Shown in pieces: positions 18,007 to 27,208 of a stretch of DNA of 64,000 nt (the stretch's first letter is position 1; every line of letters begins with the position of its first letter). The translations under genes were made by a program, and so were the position numbers. Where the stretch lies: NCBI GenBank assembly GCA_025357945.1, contig JANYLJ010000034.1, positions 50,742 through 114,741 on the forward strand, written 5' to 3'. The notes under the pieces were generated by a model. That model made no database searches. It was not told the DNA's origin and saw only the letters and a list, made by a program, of their open reading frames with translations. Source of the DNA: Gemmatimonadota bacterium. GTDB taxonomy: Bacteria; Gemmatimonadota; Gemmatimonadetes; Gemmatimonadales; GWC2-71-9.

Positions 18007-20463
18007 CTACTCGTTTCGCAACGCCACCATCGGATCGACCTGTGCCGCGCGCCGCGCGGGGAGATAACACGCCAACAGCGCGACTACGGCCAGCACGAGC
18101 GTCATCACGCCGAACGTCGGCAGGTCGGTGGCTCTAACGCCGAACAGCTGGCTGGCAAGCAGTCGCGTCAACCCGAACGCGCCCGCCAGACCGACAACAA
18201 CACCGATCGCGACCAACTGCGCTCCGGCCCCAAGTACCAGCCGCCGCACATCGGCAGCGCGTGCACCGAGCGCCATGCGGATGCCCAGTTCCCGAGTGCG
18301 CTGCGCCACCACGTAGGCCATCAAGCCGGAGATACCGATGCTCGACAACAGCAGCGCGCAACCGGCGAATCCGCCGAGGAGCATCATGTTGAATCGCTCC
18401 GACGACACGCCGCCGTCACGGAGATCGTCGATTACAACGAATCCGCCGAAGACGCCGCCACTGACGATCGTCGATGGGTCGACGCTCAGGATCGCCCTGC
18501 GCATGGCCGGGATCAGCGCCTGGGCGCCGGCGCGCGCCCGCGCCACGACGACCATGTGCGACCACGGGTTACGGGTGTAGGGCACGTAAATCTCAGCCAC
18601 AGGCGGCGAACCAACGCCAAAGTGATGCACGTCGCCGATCACGCCCACGACGATCCCCGGCAGCGGTTCACCCAGGTCGGCGTATCCCTGCGCCGACTTG
18701 TGCAGCATCACCGGCCGGCCGATTGGGTCCTGACCCGGCAAGAACGCCCGGGCAAAGGTCTGGTTGACGAGGACTGCCGTGCCGCTGGTGAGGTCGGCTG
18801 CGTTGAAGTTGCGGCCGCTGCGCAACGGAATACCCAGGGTACCCAGGTATTCGGGCGACAGCGTGCGGAACAGCACCTGCGGGTCGTGCTGGGGATCGGC
18901 AACGCGCCCCGAAATCTCCACGTGAGTCGGCAACGCCGCGCCGTTGAGCGGCAGGTGATTGGTGAGCGCGGCCCGCTCGACGCCGGGATCGGCGCGTACC
19001 GCATCGAGTACCCGGCTGTAATACGCCCCCGCCTGCGCCGGCTCGGCGTATCGCTTGCCTGGGGGCGACAGGTCGATCGCCACCAGCCCGTGGGTGTTGA
19101 ATCCTGGATCCACGTGGCTCAACATCCAGTAGCTCTTGACCAGCAGACCAGCGGCGATCACCAGCGTCAGCGCCAATGCGATCTCGCCCACGACGAGAGC
19201 GGCGCGGACCCGGAGTTGCCGGGCGCTGCTGCCCACACCGCCGGAGCCTTCCGTGAGGGACTCGGTAAGGTTGATCCGCGCGGCGCGCAGCGCGGGAAGT
19301 GCGCCCACGGCGAGCGCCGAGATCGCGGCGATGGCGGCGGCGAACAGGAGCGAGCGTCCGTGGATGCCCACGGCGTCGGCGCCCGGTGCACCCGCGGCGA
19401 GGCCCCGCACGGCCGCGAGCACCCAGCTCGCGGCGAACGCGCCGAGCGCCCCGGCCGCGAGCGCAAGCAGCAGTTGTTCACCCAGCAACTGGCGGACGAT
19501 GCGCCCGCGCGATGCACCGAGACTGGTACGGATCGCGAGCTCGCGCGTGCGGCCCGTGGCGCGCACCAGGGCGAGGTTGGTCACGTTCACCCAGCCAATG
19601 ATCAATACCAGTGTCATGGCGATACCGAGCATCGTCAATTGCGACCCGGCACTCCCGAGCAACACCTGTCGCAGCGGAGTCAGGCTCGCCGACGTCCAGC
19701 CGGCGTTCTCGGCCGGATAGGCGGCGGCGAGCCGGCGGGCAATTGCGCTGAGTTCGGTCGTGCCGCGGTCGACGGTCGCGCCCGGCTTCAGACGGGCGAC
19801 GACGCGGCTGTCGGCCAGGAAGTCGCGGGCGGTGAGCACGCGCTCAGTCGCCGCAACAGCCGCAAGCGGAAGATAGATGTTGGCAAAGTCAGGGTACTCC
19901 GTCCCGCGCGGCAGCACGCCGATCACGGTGAACACGCCGTCGGTCAGCGTGAGCGCCCGTCCCAGCACCTGCGGGTCGCTGGCGAAGTGATCTCGCCAGA
20001 CGGTGTAGGTCAGCACGGTAACGTGATCAGCGCGCCGCTCTTCATCATCGCTGAACAGACGGCCGAACAGCGGGTGCGGCTGCATCACGCCGAAGAAATG
20101 CGGCGACACGAATGCCGCCAATATCGGCTGCGGCCCACTGGGCAGTTGCAGCACGATGCCGCGTCCGCGCGCGTAGGCCATCTGCGCGAACGCACCGGCA
20201 GAATCCTGACGCTGCCAGTCCTGAAAGTTGGGGTACGACACGCCGCTGAGATTGCCCTGAGCGTCGCGCTGCGCCAACATGACTATGCGGTCGGCGTCCG
20301 CGAATGGCAACGGCCGGACCAGCACACCGTCGATGAGGGAGAACGCTGCCGTCACGAGCGCGATTCCCAGCGCGAGCGTCAGGATGGACGTGACGGTGTA
20401 GAGCGGCGCCCGGCGGAGGGTGCGGGCGGCGAAGCGGAGGTCGGGGATCAGGGTGTCGATCAC
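18007..20463 (-). CDS. ABC transporter permease, MacB/ADOP type
   Basis: DLRFAARTLRRAPLYTVTSILTLALGIALVTAAFSLIDGVLVRPLPF...GVRATDLPTFGVMTLVLAVVALLACYLPARRAAQVDPMVALRNE. Confidence 0.88.
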   Translation of the reverse strand: MIDTLIPDLRFAARTLRRAPLYTVTSILTLALGIALVTAAFSLIDGVLVRPLPFADADRIVMLAQRDAQGNLSGVSYPNFQDWQRQDSAGAFAQMAYARGRGIVLQLPSGPQPILAAFVSPHFFGVMQPHPLFGRLFSDDEERRADHVTVLTYTVWRDHFASDPQVLGRALTLTDGVFTVIGVLPRGTEYPDFANIYLPLAAVAATERVLTARDFLADSRVVARLKPGATVDRGTTELSAIARRLAAAYPAENAGWTSASLTPLRQVLLGSAGSQLTMLGIAMTLVLIIGWVNVTNLALVRATGRTRELAIRTSLGASRGRIVRQLLGEQLLLALAAGALGAFAASWVLAAVRGLAAGAPGADAVGIHGRSLLFAAAIAAISALAVGALPALRAARINLTESLTEGSGGVGSSARQLRVRAALVVGEIALALTLVIAAGLLVKSYWMLSHVDPGFNTHGLVAIDLSPPGKRYAEPAQAGAYYSRVLDAVRADPGVERAALTNHLPLNGAALPTHVEISGRVADPQHDPQVLFRTLSPEYLGTLGIPLRSGRNFNAADLTSGTAVLVNQTFARAFLPGQDPIGRPVMLHKSAQGYADLGEPLPGIVVGVIGDVHHFGVGSPPVAEIYVPYTRNPWSHMVVVARARAGAQALIPAMRRAILSVDPSTIVSGGVFGGFVVIDDLRDGGVSSERFNMMLLGGFAGCALLLSSIGISGLMAYVVAQRTRELGIRMALGARAADVRRLVLGAGAQLVAIGVVVGLAGAFGLTRLLASQLFGVRATDLPTFGVMTLVLAVVALLACYLPARRAAQVDPMVALRNE

Positions 20464-21119
20464 ACGACCCAGCCGTCCTTGAGGTTGATGATTCGATCGC
20501 CGTACGCCGCGTTCGTTTCCGAGTGCGTCACCTGCACGATCGTCGTGCCGGCCTGATTGAGCGCCTTGAACAGTTCCATGATTTCGCGTCCCTGCGCCGA
20601 GTGCAGGTTGCCAGTCGGTTCGTCGGCGAGCAGCAGCGACGGCTTGTGAATCACCGCGCGGGCTACGGCGACGAGTTGTTGTTGCCCGCCAGAGAGCTGG
20701 GTCGGGTAGAGATCCTTCTTGGCCACAATGCCGAACCGATCAAGCGTGTCGGCCACCATTGCCTGCCGCTCGGATTTCTTGATATCCCGGTACGACAGCG
20801 GCATGTCGAGGTTTTCCGCAACCGTCAGGTCGTCCAGCAGGTGATACTGCTGGAACACGAAGCCGGCATACTGCTTGTGCAACGCCACGCGCTTCTTGGC
20901 GTCGAGTTGGTGCACAACATGATCGTGCAGCCGGTATTCGCCGGTCCAGGCGCCGTCGAGCATGCCGAGCACGGCGAGCAGCGTCGACTTGCCGGCGCCC
21001 GACGGACCCATGATGGTGACGAACTCCCCCTGCGTGATGTCGAGCGTAATGCGCCGGAGGACGTAGCTTCGGCCACCGGCGAGGGGATAGCTCTTTTCAA
21101 CGTCGTTGAGCGAAATCAT
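20460..21119 (-). CDS. ABC transporter ATP-binding protein (MacB/LolD type)
   Basis: MGPSGAGKSTLLAVLG; LSGGQQQLVAVARA; LLADEPTGNL. Confidence 0.9.
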   Translation of the reverse strand: MISLNDVEKSYPLAGGRSYVLRRITLDITQGEFVTIMGPSGAGKSTLLAVLGMLDGAWTGEYRLHDHVVHQLDAKKRVALHKQYAGFVFQQYHLLDDLTVAENLDMPLSYRDIKKSERQAMVADTLDRFGIVAKKDLYPTQLSGGQQQLVAVARAVIHKPSLLLADEPTGNLHSAQGREIMELFKALNQAGTTIVQVTHSETNAAYGDRIINLKDGWVV

Positions 21120-21140
21120 CGGGATTCCGGAGATCGAGCA

Positions 21141-23588
21141 TTACTCAGATTGTAGCGCAATCATCGGCGCGATGCGCGAGGCGCGACGGGCCGGAAAGAA
21201 CGCCGCCGCGAACACGACTGTCAGCAATACAACCACGACGCCGCCGAACACCAGCGGATCGGTGGCCGGTACCTGGTAGAGCAGCGACGCGATGGCGCGA
21301 CCCAGGGCGAGTGCGCCAATCGCGCCGAGTGCCGTGCCGACCAGGGCGGCACGGAGGCCCTGTCCCACGATCATCCTGACGACATGCGCCGATTGCGCGC
21401 CGAGCGCCACGCGTACGCCAATTTCCTTGGTCCGCTGGGACACGCCGTACGACAACACCGCAACGATCCCGCTCGCGGCAATCAGGAGCGCGAGCAGGCC
21501 GAACGCCGTGAATGCCGACGCGCCCAGGCGCCACGACCGCAGCTGGGGCGCGACCTGATCGGCGATCGACTGGATGTTGGCATACGGCAGGTTGCCGACC
21601 GACTGGACTTCCCGCATCAACGGACCGCCGATACCCCGGGTACCCGGCCGGATCCGCACGAAGACACCGTTGATCGTTGGATCCTTCGCCTGCGCGAATG
21701 GCACGTAATAGAGCAGGGTCTCGGTCTCGGTCACCGATCCTCGCTTCGCGTCGGCGGCCACGCCGATCACTCGCGTGCAGGTTGTCACGCTATCGTCGCC
21801 GCGATAGAGACACTTCCCGATCGCGGCCTGCCCCGGCCAAACGAGCCTGGCAAACGTCGCGCTGACGACCGTGACCGGGGGAGCGCCGGCGCGATCGGAC
21901 AGCGAGAAGTCGCGCCCCTGCACCATGCGGGTGCCCATCGTCGCCAGGTACTCTGGAGTGACTGCCTGATAGTATGGACCGCCCGCCTTGAGGCTTGGCA
22001 GCGAATCCACTCCTTCTGCCCGCATGGATTCCACGTAGGCGTTGCGGAATGGAGTTCCCATCGACGCCGCGACGCGTTCCACTCCTGGCAGCTGCCGGAA
22101 CCGATCGACCAGATGCAGGTACACGTCGTTGGCCTCGGCACTGCTCATTCCGATGGCGCCAAGCCGCATCGAAACGGCATACACGCGGTCGGCGTCGAAA
22201 CCGAGATCGATATCCTGTGCCTTGCGCAGCGATCTCACAAACAGTCCGGCGCCCACCAGCAGCACCAGCGTCAACGCAATCTGGACCACCAGGAGCGTCG
22301 CCCGGGTGGTGGCGCCGCGGCCGGTGCTGCCATGGCCGCCGCTCTTGAGCGCGCCCACCAGGTCGGTGCGGCTTGCATGCAACGCCGGCACCAGCCCTGT
22401 CAACGTGGTGGTAAGGATTACCGCAACACCGGTGAAGAGCAGGACGCGGCCCTGCACCAGTGGAATGTCTGGAGAGAAAGAGGGAAGCAGGAAGCCCCGC
22501 GCGATCCCGCCGGCCCACAGCGCCAGCACGATCGCGCTCGCGCCGCCGGCGATCGCGAGCACAAACGTTTCCGAGAGCAGCGTGCGAATCAGGCCGGCGC
22601 GACCGGCGCCGAGACTCGCGCGAACGGCCAATTCGCGGCGCCGGCTCACGCCGCGGGCTAACAGCAGGTTGGCCACATTCGCACAGGCAATCAGCAAGAC
22701 GACCGCGGCCACCATGCCGATCCAGAGTGCCACTTTCGCGTCGCTCGACACCTCCGGACGTCGCGCCTCCTCGATCGGGCCGAGCATGACCTGGGTGGTC
22801 GAGTCCTTCGTGGGCCCCTCCGACATCCCCCGCCGATACGCGACTGTGGCTTGTGCCGCCGCTGCGGCCACGGGAATTCCGGGTTTCACCCGCGCGACGA
22901 CCGTCATCCACCAGTATCCGCGACCGGTCATCGCTTCCGGCGGTGCGACGTCGCCCTCGGCAGCTGGATGAATTGGAAGGAACAGGTCGACGCTGGCGAG
23001 ATCAATTCCGGCGAATCCGTTGGGACCGACACCGATGACGGTGTAGGTCCCTTTGCCGATCGGCAGCGTCTTGCCGATGACGCTCCGATCGCCGCCAAAC
23101 TGCCGTTGCCAGAACTGATAGGTGAGCACGGCCACGCGATCACCGCCGGTGCGGTCCTCCGCATCGGTGAACAACCGGCCGAGCACCGGCGCCACGCCCA
23201 GCATGGGGAAGTACTGATACGAGACGACGCCAACCGTGACATTCTTTGCCTCGGCGCCGCGGCCCAGTCCGAGCGACGTGACCGACACCGCCGCGACCTC
23301 CTCGAATCCCGGCACGTGGTCGCGCAAGTCGACGTAGGACGGAAACGTGCTGCTCGGTCCGGTAAACGTGCCCATCGAGCCGAGAGTTCTCCGATAGTAC
23401 ACCCGGACGATTCCGTCCGGATTCTTCACGCCATCGGGTGCACGGAGGAAGAGGGTATCGACCACCGCGAACATCGTCGCGTTGATGCCGATCCCCAGCG
23501 CCAGCGTGACGATCACGCCGATGGTGAATGCCGGCGTCTTGATCAACCCACGAATGGCGTAGCGAAGGTCCTGGAGCAGGCGGGTCAT
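21141..23588 (-). CDS. ABC transporter permease, MacB/ADOP type
   Basis: MTRLLQDLRYAIRGLIKTPAFTIGVIVTLALGIGINATMFAVVDTLFLR...ARRASRIAPMIALQSE. Confidence 0.88.
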   Translation of the reverse strand: MTRLLQDLRYAIRGLIKTPAFTIGVIVTLALGIGINATMFAVVDTLFLRAPDGVKNPDGIVRVYYRRTLGSMGTFTGPSSTFPSYVDLRDHVPGFEEVAAVSVTSLGLGRGAEAKNVTVGVVSYQYFPMLGVAPVLGRLFTDAEDRTGGDRVAVLTYQFWQRQFGGDRSVIGKTLPIGKGTYTVIGVGPNGFAGIDLASVDLFLPIHPAAEGDVAPPEAMTGRGYWWMTVVARVKPGIPVAAAAAQATVAYRRGMSEGPTKDSTTQVMLGPIEEARRPEVSSDAKVALWIGMVAAVVLLIACANVANLLLARGVSRRRELAVRASLGAGRAGLIRTLLSETFVLAIAGGASAIVLALWAGGIARGFLLPSFSPDIPLVQGRVLLFTGVAVILTTTLTGLVPALHASRTDLVGALKSGGHGSTGRGATTRATLLVVQIALTLVLLVGAGLFVRSLRKAQDIDLGFDADRVYAVSMRLGAIGMSSAEANDVYLHLVDRFRQLPGVERVAASMGTPFRNAYVESMRAEGVDSLPSLKAGGPYYQAVTPEYLATMGTRMVQGRDFSLSDRAGAPPVTVVSATFARLVWPGQAAIGKCLYRGDDSVTTCTRVIGVAADAKRGSVTETETLLYYVPFAQAKDPTINGVFVRIRPGTRGIGGPLMREVQSVGNLPYANIQSIADQVAPQLRSWRLGASAFTAFGLLALLIAASGIVAVLSYGVSQRTKEIGVRVALGAQSAHVVRMIVGQGLRAALVGTALGAIGALALGRAIASLLYQVPATDPLVFGGVVVVLLTVVFAAAFFPARRASRIAPMIALQSE

Positions 23589-23616
23589 GGGGTTCCTTTC
23601 AGGCGAACAGCCATAA

Positions 23617-23732
23617 CAGCAGCCGTGAGCCATGAGCCCGTGGGTTGAGTTAGCGTGCACCCGCACGCGCTAGCGTACCGTCCGGGGCTCACGGCTCACG
23701 GCTGCTGTTCACGGGCTCGTGGCTCATGGCTG
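23617..23732. repeat. Family B element, copy B4
   Basis: cagcagccgtgagccatgagcccgtgggttgagttagcgtgcacccgcacgcgctagcgtaccgtccggggctcacggctcacggctgctg plus additional heptamers. Confidence 0.9.
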
Positions 23733-23735
23733 TCC

Positions 23736-24449
23736 CTACGGTACCTGCAACGCCGCGGCCGTCTGCTCATCAATCACCCGTCCATCAAACAAGTGAATCG
23801 ACCGGTCCGCATGGGCTTCGTAGCGCGGATCGTGGGTCACCATGCAGATGGTGGCGCCGTTGCGGTGCAACTCGCGCAGCAGGCCCATCACCGCTTCGCC
23901 ATTGACCGAGTCGAGGTTACCGGTCGGCTCGTCGGCCAGAAGAATCGCGGGGTCGCCGGCGACGGCCCGGGCCACCGCGACGCGCTGCTGCTGGCCGCCG
24001 GAAAGCTGCGCCGGGAAGTGGCGCACGCGATGCGCCATGCCGACGCGCTCGAGCGCCGCGTGGACCCGTTCCTTCCGCTCGGTGGTGCTGATGCCGCGGT
24101 AGGTCAGCGGCAGCTCGACGTTCTCGTACACCGTCAGGTCGCCGATCAGGTTGAATGCCTGGAAGATGAAGCCGATCTGGCGATTGCGGACGCGGGCGCG
24201 TTCCGCGGCATTGAGGCCGGCCACCGGGCGGCCATCGAGGACATACTCGCCATCGGTCGGCGTATCGAGCAGGCCCAAGATCGAGAGCAGCGTGGTCTTG
24301 CCGCAGCCCGATGGGCCACCGATCGCGACGTATTCGCCCTGCTGCACTTCGAGGTGGACGTCGGCGAGCGCGTGCGTCTCGACCTCGTCGGTATAGAAGA
24401 TCTTCTTGATGCCCTGCAGGCGGATCAGTGGTTCACCCGTGGTTGCCAT
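23736..24449 (-). CDS. ABC transporter ATP-binding protein (LolD/MacB type)
   Basis: GGPSGCGKTTLLSILGLLDTPTDGEY; LSGGQQQRVAVARAVAGDPAILLADEPTGNLDS. Confidence 0.92.
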   Translation of the reverse strand: MATTGEPLIRLQGIKKIFYTDEVETHALADVHLEVQQGEYVAIGGPSGCGKTTLLSILGLLDTPTDGEYVLDGRPVAGLNAAERARVRNRQIGFIFQAFNLIGDLTVYENVELPLTYRGISTTERKERVHAALERVGMAHRVRHFPAQLSGGQQQRVAVARAVAGDPAILLADEPTGNLDSVNGEAVMGLLRELHRNGATICMVTHDPRYEAHADRSIHLFDGRVIDEQTAAALQVP

Positions 24450-24458
24450 GCACTGCTC

Positions 24459-25709
24459 CTATTGCTTGAGTCGGACCCGCTCGACCGCGTCGAACTGGCT
24501 CATGTCGGACAGGATCACCTTGTCACCCTTGCTGAGTCCCTTCACGATCTCCACCGACGTCACCGAACTCCGGCCCAGCAACACCGGCACGCGCACCGCG
24601 GCATGACCGTTCTCGACGATCTTGAACAGGCCCACCGGACCCGTCGACCCACCGTATCCCGGCCGACCGGTGTAGAGCACGTTGGTGAGCTTCTCGATCT
24701 GGATCGTGCCGTCGACACTGAGGTCGGGCACCGCACCCTGCGGCAGCGCACCGTCGAGGGCCACGTCGATCGTCACCGTGCCGCTCACCGCCGACGGGTC
24801 CTTGCGGGAGACGTGGCCCGCGATCAGCCCGTTGCTACGGGTGTCGATGCTGGCCGATTGCCCAAGCGCGACATCCTTGGCCTGCGACTCGGGGATCTGC
24901 AACACCGCCTTGAGTTTGCCGGGCTGCACCACCTTGAGGAGCGTCGTTCCCTCGGTCTGGTATTGGCCCTGTTGCAGGCTCAGGCCCTGCACCACGCCGG
25001 CGGTCGGCGCCCGCACGGTCAACGCCTTCTGTTTGGTGTGGTAGAAGTCGGCGATCGCCTTGAGCTGATCGATGTTCGATTCCGCAGCGGCAATCTGTTC
25101 CGGGATCGACTTCTGCATGTCCGCCAGGCGCTGTTTCTCGAAGGCGTACTGGTCCGTCAACTGCTCGGCCAGGGTGCGCTTGTTCGTCGCATCGAACTCG
25201 GAAAGCATTCGCTGCTTGAACAACGTATCGGCGGCTTTCGCATCGAGGGCCGCGGCGACGAACTGGGTGTGCACGCTGGCCACGACGCCCTTTTCGGCGA
25301 GTTCGTTGCTGCGCAGTGTGGTGCGCAGCGACAGCAGGCTGGCGCGGGCCGCGTTGAGGTTCTGGTCCGCCGTCAGTGTCGCGATGACCGTCTCCGGGCT
25401 CGACATCTCCAGCAGCACGTCGCCGGCCGTGACGGTCTCGCCCGACTGCACGACGACGCGATCCACCCGGGCGGTCGCCGGCGCGGTGATGAACTGGATC
25501 TGTTCCGGGACGAGTGTTCCGGGGCCGCGCACCTCACGGATCATGTCGCCCTGCCGCACGGAGTCCTGGATCACCACGGCCATGTCGACGGTCGGTGCCG
25601 CCTGCTTGAGCGTGGCGAGCCAGGTGAAGATCCCGGCCACGGCAAGCACGCCGACCCCGATCATGACGTTGCGAACGGTCTTCTTCCGGGGTGGTCGAGC
25701 GACGTCCAC
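24459..25709 (-). CDS. HlyD/MacA-family periplasmic adaptor subunit
   Basis: N-terminal TM; GPGTLVPEQIQFITAPATARVDRVVVQSGETVTAGDVLLEM; ALTVRAPTAGVVQGLSLQQGQ. Confidence 0.85.
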   Translation of the reverse strand: MDVARPPRKKTVRNVMIGVGVLAVAGIFTWLATLKQAAPTVDMAVVIQDSVRQGDMIREVRGPGTLVPEQIQFITAPATARVDRVVVQSGETVTAGDVLLEMSSPETVIATLTADQNLNAARASLLSLRTTLRSNELAEKGVVASVHTQFVAAALDAKAADTLFKQRMLSEFDATNKRTLAEQLTDQYAFEKQRLADMQKSIPEQIAAAESNIDQLKAIADFYHTKQKALTVRAPTAGVVQGLSLQQGQYQTEGTTLLKVVQPGKLKAVLQIPESQAKDVALGQSASIDTRSNGLIAGHVSRKDPSAVSGTVTIDVALDGALPQGAVPDLSVDGTIQIEKLTNVLYTGRPGYGGSTGPVGLFKIVENGHAAVRVPVLLGRSSVTSVEIVKGLSKGDKVILSDMSQFDAVERVRLKQ

Positions 25710-25942
25710 GCGAATTCCTCAGCGACAGGTTACCAGGGCGAAACACGACATCAGCAGGGCGATAGTAGGCAAGCAGCGTGCCTTGGCCGACGTATCGCAA
25801 GTCACGACGCGGCAATGAGTTGGATGGTGGCTATCTGGCCGGTGTTGGTCCGCGGTGTACGGAGCCGCGATTCGGCGTCCCATAACCGGACGACGTTGCA
25901 GGGCTGGATGCGCTTCGGGCCGGCGCCGTTGCAGTGGAGGGC

Positions 25943-26038
25943 GGAGCCGAAAGCCGTGAGCCGAAAGCCCCACACGGTAGGTTAGAGCGCGCGCGCGTCA
26001 CGCGAACTCAACCGACGGACTCATGGCTCATGGCTTAT
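25943..26038. repeat. Family B element, copy B5 (diverged)
   Basis: gcggagccgaaagccgtgagccgaaagccccacacggtaggttagagcgcgcgcgcgtcacgcgaactcaaccgacggactcatggctcatggctt. Confidence 0.8.
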
Positions 26039-27208
26039 CGCTCCCTGCGACACGTCGTCCTGTTACTGCTTCTCGGCCTCTTCGCTCGATCTGCCCGCGG
26101 CCAGACCCCCGCCGACACCCTCCGCGCCGACGCCTGGCTCGAGATCCACATCGTGGACGTCGGCCAGGGTGACGGCATCTGGATTCACACCTTCGACGAT
26201 AGCATTCCCGGCAACGGTCGCTTCCAGGGCAAGAACATCGTGATCGACGGTGGTCCCGTGGGTGCCGACGCGAAGAATCCCTTCCTCGCCTACCTCCTGA
26301 ATGGGATACACGGGCCGGCTGTCATCGACGCCTTGATCGTCACCCACCCGCACGTGGATCACTTTCCCGGAGCGTCTGGCGTGGTGCGGCACTACGACGT
26401 GTGTGACTACTACGATCCGGCGTATCCGGACTTGGGGGTCGAGTATCAGCGCTTCCTCGACCTCGTGTCGCACGGCCACTGCGGTGACCATACCACCGCG
26501 ATGCACATGGGTCGCCCGAGCTTCGGGTCGCCCGATTGGGGCTCGGAGCTGAAGATCGAGTTCCTCTACGCCTGGCCGGGGTCGCCCGATGGGCTCGGCC
26601 ACGGCAACACGCTCATCAACAACGCGTCGATCGTGATGAAGCTGACCTACGGCACACAGAGCATCCTGTTCATGGGCGACGCGGAGGGAAAGGAGCGCAA
26701 TGACTCACCAGCGACGCCCAAGTACGTCGAGGCCCGGCTGCTGGCCTCCCTCACGCCGGAGCAGCTGAAATCGACCGTGCTCAAGGTGGCACACCACGGC
26801 AGTGAGACGTCGAGCACGCTGCCGTTCATTCGGGCGGTGGATCCGGCCATCATCGTCGTGTTATCGGGGCGGAAGTCATTCGGGGGAACCTATCTGCCGG
26901 ACGCGACCACGTTGCAGCGGTATTGCGACTTCAACCCGGCGATCCGGATCTACCGCACCGACCAGGACGATGAAGCAGAAGGCCGCACCAACGCGACGTC
27001 GGCCGACGGCGACGACATCGTGATCCGGATGAACGGGAAGCGGACAGAGGTGATCGCGTACGAAAATGGCAAGCCGTTTACACCGAAGGCTTGCAATAAC
27101 CAGGAGAGACGAGAGACGAGAGACGAGACAAACCCAGCTGGCATCGGTACAGCGACACCGCTGTTCTTTTATCGTCTCTCGTCTCTCGTCTCTCCTCACA
27201 TCACGTAA
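26030..27208 (+). CDS. Secreted ComEC/Rec2-like MBL-fold metallohydrolase with repeat-encoded C-terminal tail
   Basis: LEIHIVDVGQGDGIWIHT; VTHPHVDHFPGA; LFMGDAEGKERND; VLKVAHHGSETSS; tail [35 protein letters not shown]. Confidence 0.82.
   Translation: MAYRSLRHVVLLLLLGLFARSARGQTPADTLRADAWLEIHIVDVGQGDGIWIHTFDDSIPGNGRFQGKNIVIDGGPVGADAKNPFLAYLLNGIHGPAVIDALIVTHPHVDHFPGASGVVRHYDVCDYYDPAYPDLGVEYQRFLDLVSHGHCGDHTTAMHMGRPSFGSPDWGSELKIEFLYAWPGSPDGLGHGNTLINNASIVMKLTYGTQSILFMGDAEGKERNDSPATPKYVEARLLASLTPEQLKSTVLKVAHHGSETSSTLPFIRAVDPAIIVVLSGRKSFGGTYLPDATTLQRYCDFNPAIRIYRTDQDDEAEGRTNATSADGDDIVIRMNGKRTEVIAYENGKPFTPKACNNQERRETRDETNPAGIGTATPLFFYRLSSLVSPHIT
27104..27194. repeat. Family A element: 23-bp inverted heptamer arms, 45-nt loop
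   Basis: gagagacgagagacgagagacga at 27104 and tcgtctctcgtctctcgtctctc at 27172-27194. Confidence 0.95.

Noticed and set aside
17920-20556. 878-aa plus-strand ORF opposite the ABC permease
   Set aside because: Antisense shadow in high-GC coding DNA; low-complexity R/H/G-rich translation without recognisable domains, while the minus strand is a clear MacB/ADOP permease.
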